DNA from: Channallabes apus
Taxonomy: Eukaryota; Chordata; Actinopteri; Siluriformes; Clariidae
NCBI GenBank assembly: GCA_030522415.1
Contig: CM060131.1
Span: 9,257,203 to 9,321,202 of the forward strand
Direction of reading: 5' to 3'
Length of the DNA: 64,000 nt
Position numbers and translations under genes: made by a program. Below, one piece after another: positions 57,801 to 64,000 of this stretch. Under the pieces are notes generated by a model. It had not been told where the DNA came from, did not search any database, and worked only from the letters and a program-made list of their open reading frames with translations. Numbering within the stretch: position 1 is the first letter of the stretch; every line of letters starts with the position of its first letter.

Positions 57801-57941
57801 TTTAACAAATTTATTCTTTTTTCTCACTATTCGGGGAACAGACACAGTTTCTATAGGACAAGCTATGTGTGTGCGTCTATCACTACGGTGAGTTGTGATG
57901 TGGCTAATATGTTTGGAATCTACAGTATGACTTACCGCCAG
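54888..57941 (-). pseudogene. L2 ORF2: endonuclease and reverse transcriptase (few breaks)
   Basis: The frame is open from right after the ORF1 TGA (57944-57942) with no ATG. Endonuclease: FGLLNIRSLAPKA, LCLTETWH (catalytic E), YRPPGPYGD, LIVGDFNIHVDD. The frame breaks at 57118-57102, where the catalytic SDH block should be. A TACTGTA (57093-57099) and a small deletion both lie there. The next frame runs 57118-56450. The break at 56444-56450 (TACTGTA) joins, without its five bases, as [14 protein letters not shown]. The final frame (56462-54888) holds [49 protein letters not shown] (catalytic) and LHWLPVQFR to the end, complete. Confidence 0.85.
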
Positions 57942-58865
57942 TCAGATGGTTCGTAGTGTCCTGGAGATGTTGTCAGAGAGGACCGCTGCTCCAGCTCTGC
58001 TAGGGTGTAGGCCATCGGTGTGATAGAGCCTAGGACGCTCCCAGAAAACATTCCAGTTATCAACAAAGCGTAATTTCTGTTGTTGACACCAAGATTGTAA
58101 CCATTCATTAAAGGCAAATAATCTACTGAACTTCTCGATTCCTCGCTGAAATGTGGGAAGCGGTCCAGATACGATGATCCTTGTCATGGGTGATGTGCTG
58201 CGGACCTTCTCGACCAGGCTCCTGAAGTCCTTCTTTAGGATCTCCGTCTGCCTCAGCCTGGTGTCGTTCGTGCCGGCATGAAGAATCACAGCTCCAATGT
58301 TCCTCCTCAAGGCAGCAGGCACCTGTGCAGCAACATCAAGAACACGTGCACCAGGTAAACAGCGTGTGTGCACCTTACCTTTAGCCGTGGTAGCACGCAC
58401 GTGACGAACGATGGAGTCTCCGATGACCAGGACGTCGTGTGCTGTCTCACGGAGAGGAGCGAAGCGGTTTCGGGTCGAGATGTCGAAGACGGGTGGTGGC
58501 GGAGGGGGAGAGGTCCTCGCCCGGGGCTTGGCGTGCTTCTTCCGCTGCTGCTGTATCCAGGGTCCGTGGTATCCCGGCGCCGGGGTGTAGGAAAACTGGG
58601 CGGGCTGCGTCCTTGGTGTGTTGGACCTGGGCAGAGAAACACGCGGGGTTGAGGTTGTCGGAGAGATTGTGTCACGCCGAGAATTTACCTGGGACACGTG
58701 AGCGTCGGTCCGCGTCGATTCCAGCGTGGCTTTCCGCTGCTGTAGCCGGGCCAGCTTCACCTGTAGCTCACGGATCAGCTTCTCCACGGCCTCCAGCTCC
58801 AAATCCACCGAGTGCAGCTCCAATGGCTCCTCACCTGCACTCAGAGGCAGAATCACAACCGACAT
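57942..58865 (-). CDS. L2 ORF1: coiled-coil and SGNH-esterase protein (intact)
   Basis: Uninterrupted, about 307 residues from the second in-frame ATG (MSVVILPLSAG). An upstream start codon at 58910 gives 322, but this ATG matches family practice better. Residues about 20-70 form a heptad-like coiled coil (LELEAVEKLIRELQVKLARLQ), followed by a basic, proline-rich linker. The esterase comprises DVLVIGDSIVRH (Ser block), AVILHAGTNDTRL (Gly-x-Asn-Asp block) and YHTDGLHPSRAGA (Asp-His block), all residues retained. Copy A carries a broken homologue. In CR1/L2 elements ORF1 binds RNA; the esterase role is unresolved. It is the only fully open element protein in the window. Confidence 0.8.
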   Translation of the reverse strand: MSVVILPLSAGEEPLELHSVDLELEAVEKLIRELQVKLARLQQRKATLESTRTDAHVSQVNSRRDTISPTTSTPRVSLPRSNTPRTQPAQFSYTPAPGYHGPWIQQQRKKHAKPRARTSPPPPPPVFDISTRNRFAPLRETAHDVLVIGDSIVRHVRATTAKGKVHTRCLPGARVLDVAAQVPAALRRNIGAVILHAGTNDTRLRQTEILKKDFRSLVEKVRSTSPMTRIIVSGPLPTFQRGIEKFSRLFAFNEWLQSWCQQQKLRFVDNWNVFWERPRLYHTDGLHPSRAGAAVLSDNISRTLRTI

Positions 58866-59174
58866 GGTGTCTAAACACGGAAAATAATCGATGTGAAGAA
58901 GCGAAAACAAACTTTACAAACAAACGTGATAGCCGGGCTAACGGGCTAGCGATGCTAATGCTAATTAGCGATGCTAATGCCGGCTAAAAGCGGTGTGCTG
59001 CAAAACATACGTTTACGTACGTACGTAAACGTACGTATAACACGCGTTTCGAGTAAATATATTATAAGATACTTATCCGTTTTATGTACACTCTTCGTAA
59101 GGGGACGAAAAAGTTTAAAAGTTGGTCAGTATGGAAAAACTGCTCGGAAAAAAGCAGCGTCTCAGCGTCCTCGT
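58866..59174 (-). promoter_or_regulatory. L2 copy B 5' UTR with palindrome
   Basis: CpG-containing leader with a 14-bp direct repeat AGCGATGCTAATGC (58947 and 58966) and a perfect 26-bp palindrome at 59008-59033. L2 elements need an internal promoter, and this leader is the likely site. That is inference only. Confidence 0.4.
59008..59033. other. 26-bp perfect palindrome
   Basis: Centre between 59020 and 59021. The half-site TACGTTTACGTAC is repeated inverted and built from ACGT cores. Confidence 0.85.
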
Positions 59175-59392
59175 ACAAGGGTTGCAATTTATAACCTGCA
59201 GGTGCGTCTAATCTTATGACGTCACCTGACCAAATTTATATAAGCCAAACTTTGGCATGCTTGATACACACATGCTTCACAACCGGCAGCATGACAAGAT
59301 GTTTCTCATAGCGTTTTCATGCAGAATCTCGTTCCCGCCTTTTCAGGGAACAGGGTTACAGCGAAGTAACCCGAGATGTTTTCCCAGAGGCT
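59175..59392 (+). mobile_element. DIRS right terminus beyond the L2 insertion
   Basis: GACGTCACCTGACC, a TATATAAG box, then GCGTTTTCATGCAGAATCTCGTTCCCGCC and TTCAGGGAACAGGGTTACAGCGAAGTAACCC. The last block is the inverted match of 15793-15870 in the other DIRS copy, fixing it as the terminus. Confidence 0.75.
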
Positions 59393-60144
59393 TTATTGTT
59401 CCTGTTGGTATGCTTTGGATTTAGATGGATTTGTATCTCCTGCCTGCTACCACTGCTGCATTCATGATCTTTGTGGAAGAGTGCCAGTCATTTGCTATGA
59501 GTCATTGCTCATTGCTGACTTTCCATGACTGCATTCTGCTTTGTTTCGGCATTTGCTTGGTTGTTCGTTTCACTTGGTTGCTTGGGGACATAGTGTGGTG
59601 CTGGCTAGAGAGCTACTGTACATTATCAACTGGCTGACTATGTTAGCTGAACTTAGTTAAGTTACTACTCATTTCTGAATGTCATGATATTAAAAATACG
59701 GAACTCTACGCTGGAACCCTTGCATTTTAACCAGATGTTCCTAAATATCTCAATTTCATTAACTGCATTGGTCTGTCTTACTGCCTCTGATACAGTATAC
59801 AGAATGAACAAAGATTGTTGTACTGTTCATTGCTGTGACAATATTATTGGAAATATTGATAGCCATATTCTGTACAAACATTTGTGATGCTCTTTTAATC
59901 CCGGTGTTTATTTATTGCTTCCATCCTTAATAATTAGTTTTCATCTTTGTAAATAGTTTCACCTTCTTCTCAAATCCACTTTCAAGTAATCTCTTATCAT
60001 TGACTACTTTTTTACTGACTAATATTTTGACCAAAACCTGCCTACTTGATTATGAAATATTACAACAACTTACACTAAAACTAGAAGCTGAAACACGTAA
60101 TTATTATGTAAGGGATAATGTTTAAAATAAAATAAGTTTATGTA
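59393..60144. other. Unassigned DNA
   Basis: No recognised feature; TAC(A/T)GTA near 59614 and 59793. Confidence 0.45.
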
Positions 60145-60440
60145 GGCGGCACGCTGGCTTAGTGGTTAACACTTTGCCTTGCACCTTCAGGGTCCAGATT
60201 CGATTCTGTGTGCACGGAGTGCATGTTTTCCCTGTGTTTGCTGGGGATTCTCCGGTTTCCTCCCACAGGAAGGAGATTTCACACAAATTGCCCGTTATGT
60301 GTGAATGTGAGTGTGTGTACCCTCTTTTGAACTGGAAACCTGTCCAGGGTGTACGGCATCTCGTGGCCTAAGTCTTCTGGGATAGGCTCCAGGCCCCTCT
60401 GCGACCCTGTATACAGGATTAAGCAATGTATATGATGAGT
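60145..60440 (+). repeat. tRNA-derived SINE, family A
   Basis: GGCGGCACGCTGGCTTAGTGG (A box), GATTCGATTC (B box), CTCCGGTTTCCTCCCACAG, GGGATAGGCTCCAGGCCC and GGATTAAGCAATG. The same family as 7503-7883. Confidence 0.75.
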
Positions 60441-61417
60441 GAGGCTTATGTAATATGGTCAAAGTGACAGAAATTTATGGACCGATTAATAAATGTTTTA
60501 TTAAAAGCTCAGTGCAAAAATGAAAATGTCAAACTGGCAGGGGTCAATACACAACTGCCATGAAATTACTGCGTATAAACAAGTATCGCAGAAACAGTCC
60601 CAAATCAGAAAACATGATTACATGGCTTGGGCTCTTACTGAGAGATTGACAAGTGTTTGAATTGACTGAGAATAAACCATTGTTTAGACTGGCCTAGTTT
60701 TATATGTGAAGGTAAGGTAATGTATTGTTTTTTGTGATTTTAATCCTGTCTGAATCTTTTGTATTTTCAACAGACTGTTTCTTATATTTTGTAAAATTAA
60801 CACAATAAATAGCCCATGGCAATATGTAGATACTCTGATTGACATGTTTATTAAAAAAAAAAAAGTTTATTTCATGCTCTTGAAAAAGTAGCTTTCTGCT
60901 TTTGTTTTTTGCTAAAAATAAAGTTACTCCAGAAAGTGAGAGCAAAATAAAACCAAGTATAAAGATTAAAAGATAAAGAAGGAATATGATATAGAACAGA
61001 TTTAAACAGACTTACCAGAGAATAGACACTTCTGGTGTGTTTTACTGTTGTTACTGCGTTCCCGGGTAGAGGAGCAGTTTTAATTTGGGTGCTTGAGGCT
61101 ATGGGTCACTGACTGGAGGGTTTAAGTTTTAGAACTGCAGGGTTGCCACCATGTAGTGCTGGTCCCAATCCTGTTGGGAAAATTGTGAGTCGAGCAGGAA
61201 GGGGGATCAGGCATAAAACCTACTGTATGCTAGACCTTGGATCAAACAGTTCAATGTGGTGACCCCAAGGATAAAAGGCAAAAGCCTTAGTTTCCAGTAT
61301 TGCTATAGTATTCCATTCCCAGTGTTACTGTATAGTATAGTACAGTATACTGAGCATTGCTATGTTATGGACATGTGACCTTCAATGTCCTAAAACAAGT
61401 GATATTAACATTTATAG
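60441..61417. other. Unassigned DNA
   Basis: No recognised feature apart from TAC(A/T)GTA heptamers near 61224 and 61326-61347. Confidence 0.45.
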
Positions 61418-61912
61418 TGGGGCAAAAAAGTATTTAGTCAGCCACCAATTGTTGTCCCATTTAAAAAGATGAGAGAGGTCTGTAATTTTCATCATGGGTA
61501 TACCTCAACTATGAGGGACAAAATAAGAAAATCCAGAAAATCACACTGTAGGATTTTTTTATTATTTATTTGGTAAAGTCCTCTGTAAAATAAGTATTTG
61601 GTCTCCTACAAACAAGCAAGATTTCTGGCTCTCACAGACCTGTAACTTCTTCTTTAAGAGGCTCCTCTGTCCTCCTTGTTTCCTGTATTAATGGCATTGC
61701 CAACAAAAGGTAATACTTATTTTCCACCATAATTTGCAAATAAATTCTTTAAAAATCCTACAGTGTGATTTTCTGGATTTTTTCCCCCTTATTTTGTCTC
61801 TCATAGTTGAGGTATACCTACAGTATGATGAAAATTACAGACCTCTCTCATCTTTACAAATGGGAGAACTTGCACAGTTGGTGGCTGACTAAATACTTTT
61901 GTGCCCCAGTGT
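61418..61912. mobile_element. Long-TIR hairpin element (Tc1/mariner-type, non-autonomous)
   Basis: Two arms of about 180 bp are inverted repeats: AGTGGGGCAAAAAAGTATTTAGTCAGCCACCAA at the left and its inverted counterpart ending at about 61912 (GTGCCCC.GTGTA). Both contain AAAGATGAGAGAGGTCTGTAATTTTCATCAT and CAGAAAATCACACTGTAGGATTTTT. The right arm carries a CAGTA insertion (61821-61825) that the left arm lacks. TA is adjacent to the termini. No transposase is encoded. Confidence 0.75.
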
Positions 61913-64000
61913 ACATGAGAACATGTTATGTATGTACACTAGTAAGCCTACTGTGCGTATATGTACATTGTGAAGACACTTCCATTACTGCGTTTTGTAG
62001 ACATGCCAATTGCCACAAGTGATTACTACAGGCATCCCCTTACAATATTACTGTACTTAACAGATAAATGTCTGGGAGCCTTATCCAATGCATGAGCTAC
62101 TGTACACGTCCAAGTGAGAGAGCCCCCTGGCAAACAGGAGGTACATTGCAGTGATTTTTTGTGACAGCAAAAAGAAAATATCTATTTCCCAGTCACTGTC
62201 CATTCAAAATTGGATTCAATGTCATATTGACATTTGCAATATGATTTTTTAGACCTTACAGGCTATGAGCTGTTGCTGTGGATTTAAACAATAAGTTAGA
62301 CATGGATGTTATTAAAATATAGCATCAATATAGATTCAAAATCTTTTTCAGAACTTTACTGGAAAATCCCCACTGCTTCTTTCACCTTGTCTATGGACAC
62401 AAAGGAGACACTTTGTATTAAAGTATTACAAGTATTCAAATATTACTTGAACCAGCTTATTCGGCCTATACACTTCACTGTAGTAGTGTCAGGGACCAGT
62501 TTTTGTTAAACAAAAATGTAAATACAATGCACAGCAGCTCATTCAACTAAAGAAGACGCAATAAGTACTTTTAAATTGAAATAAAAATGTAAAGAGAAAA
62601 AAGGAGAAAAATAGTATTTTAGGAATTTTCAGAATAACCAAATAAAGAATAAATGTGCCAGATACATTATTCTCTCCTTATTAGTTTAGCTTTATGAGTT
62701 TACCTATATAAAGACACTTTTGCTTGTTTATCATGGATTATTATTTATATCAAAGACTTTTTTCTTAATAGATACTTTATCATATCCATTGTCTTGGAAT
62801 TAAATCAGTCTGGGTTTGGCCTTATCTTCCTCATTGTGCACCTTCTCACTAAACTCCCCAGCATTAATCAGACCTATGCTGTTAACACATTTAATTAAAC
62901 GTAACTATGTAGAAGTGAATTAATCAGCCGATTTGACCGTGTTCCGACTGAGTGTTGTTAAAGAGGGCTACTGAAAAGGTTGTGTGAAATTACACACATG
63001 CATAATCTCAGAGACAAATGAGGTGAAGCGGCTTTAAATGTCTTACAGGAGCCCAACCGGCGATAACAGCTGACCTTTACACTTCACATGCACAAAGCTG
63101 TTGGCAAAAAGAGGGAGCGGGGGAGAGAGAGAGAGAGAGAGAGAGAGGGAAGAGAGAGGACAGTCAGTATAAATAAATCAAATGAGCAGGAATACTTAGA
63201 AAAAATACTTAGTTTAAAGTAAATCATAGGAAAATGTAATAAACAAGTTAAACATGAAATGTCCAGCCCTGGTTTGGCACTACATCTAGGTTGTCTCCTG
63301 GCTTATGCTCTGAGCTACAGTAACTGGGATAATCTTCAGTTTGCCCAAACAACAGACTAATGCGGCAGTTCTTAAATAGATAATTATTACAGTAAAACAG
63401 ATAATTGCTTCATGAATTTAGAGTTCAGAGAATTCAGACAGTCAATTCTATGTTTTTTTTTTTTTTTTGGTAAAGTAAGACCTATGAGGATTGGGTCCAC
63501 TGCGAGTCTTCCTTTCAAGAACTAAGGGGCAGCAAGACTACACCTTAATCAATGTGATTGAGCAGGAGAGAGAGAGAGGCTACATCTGGAACCTGGGGTA
63601 AAATGTGATTAAATACCACCTTCTTAATACTGCAGTATGAGTGCTGGAGATGTTCGAACTCTTCTCTTCAGATGCTTATCTCAAGGTGAAGAAGGAAGAC
63701 TCTTCTCAGTTTCATGTCTTCCTGCATTATTCATGTAAATCAGCATGTTTTATGTGTGAGTTATGATCTCATGCAGTGTACCAAGCAGATGAGTGCCAAG
63801 GGCAATAGCGATTCATAAAATGAAATCTGAATGAGAGAGATGACCTATGCTTTTTCTGCAATAGGCGCTAATATCATATATAGGTCAACTGGATGTGCTG
63901 TATCATATAGTATCATACATTATTATATGTTCACTTAGAGGCAGCACTCTTCTACTGTATGTCAATGGACAATTATAGTCATCAAATAACACAAAGAAAA
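61913..64000. other. Unassigned, largely unique DNA
   Basis: No gene. A (GA)n microsatellite at 63119-63150 and a poly-T at 63452-63468. 62790-63110 is non-repetitive, with several TTAATTA/ATTAATCA motifs and could be a conserved noncoding block, but nothing in the sequence proves it. Confidence 0.4.
63119..63150. repeat. (GA)n microsatellite
   Basis: About 13 GA units within a G/A-rich stretch. Confidence 0.85.

Larger units (their letters stand above)
54163..59174 (-). mobile_element. L2-clade LINE, copy B (near intact), nested in DIRS
   Basis: Minus-strand element: 5' UTR about 59174-58866, ORF1 58865-57942, ORF2 57941-54888, 3' UTR and tail to about 54163. The tail carries GAACCAGACTCAACAGGGAACCC and TTTGAGACAATGACCATTGTTAAAAGCGG-type sequence on the appropriate strands, ending in AATTGAATTGAA. 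DIRS sequence flanks both sides, so this L2 inserted into the DIRS terminal region. ORF2 is interrupted mainly where TAC(A/T)GTA occurs (56444, 57093). Confidence 0.85.

Overview
This window reads as a transposon-rich, gene-poor stretch of a teleost fish genome. It is A+T-rich (about 60% by eye), has no operons or prokaryotic signals, carries long CA/GT microsatellites, and is packed with element classes that coexist in teleosts: RTE and L2 LINEs, DIRS, Ty3/Gypsy, Penelope, Tc1/mariner, hAT, tRNA-derived SINEs and small LTR elements. The Tc1 abundance fits an ostariophysan such as a catfish, but this is inference. I find no intact host protein gene, rRNA or tRNA gene. The only host-like coding trace is a broken exon near 40.7-41.0 kb.

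Layout. 1.3-1.9 kb: LINE reverse-transcriptase scrap. 3.4-5.7 kb (-): RTE LINE inserted in the 3' LTR of a small LTR element (5.7-6.9 kb), which a SINE also interrupts. 7.0-9.8 kb: microsatellites and two SINEs. 10-15.8 kb: mostly unassigned DNA, a Tc1-like scrap and a GA-rich tract. 15.8-17.5 kb (-): degenerate DIRS. 18.5-19.7 kb (+): second small LTR element with paired LTRs. 20.1-21.3 kb: two Tc1-type pieces. 22.5-28.8 kb: SINEs, Tc1-like and mariner remnants, and a PIF/Harbinger-like element nested in a Tc1-type element. 30.4-35.6 kb (+): nearly full-length L2 LINE (copy A). 37.0-42.1 kb: composite locus holding a Gypsy element (-), two SINEs and the host-like exon. 43.1-44.3 kb: Tc1-like transposase scrap split by a 767-bp hAT deletion derivative with a perfect 8-bp target duplication. 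46.1-46.8 kb: Penelope-like scrap. 49.6-59.4 kb: DIRS element (+) split by a nearly intact L2 LINE (copy B, -). 60-64 kb: a SINE and a long-TIR hairpin element.

Main observation. The heptamer TACAGTA/TACTGTA occurs about 90-95 times by hand count, where base composition predicts about 13. At several loci, comparison with a second copy in the window or with the reading frame shows that it arose as a 5-bp insertion (CAGTA or CTGTA) at a pre-existing TA. These insertions break frames in L2, RTE and Penelope copies and disrupt one arm of a hairpin element. TAC(A/T)GTA is the canonical excision footprint of Sleeping Beauty-type Tc1 transposases, whose ends begin CAG next to a TA target. The window may therefore record dense, repeated cut-and-paste excision of Tc1-type elements. 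An assembly or library artefact is the main alternative.
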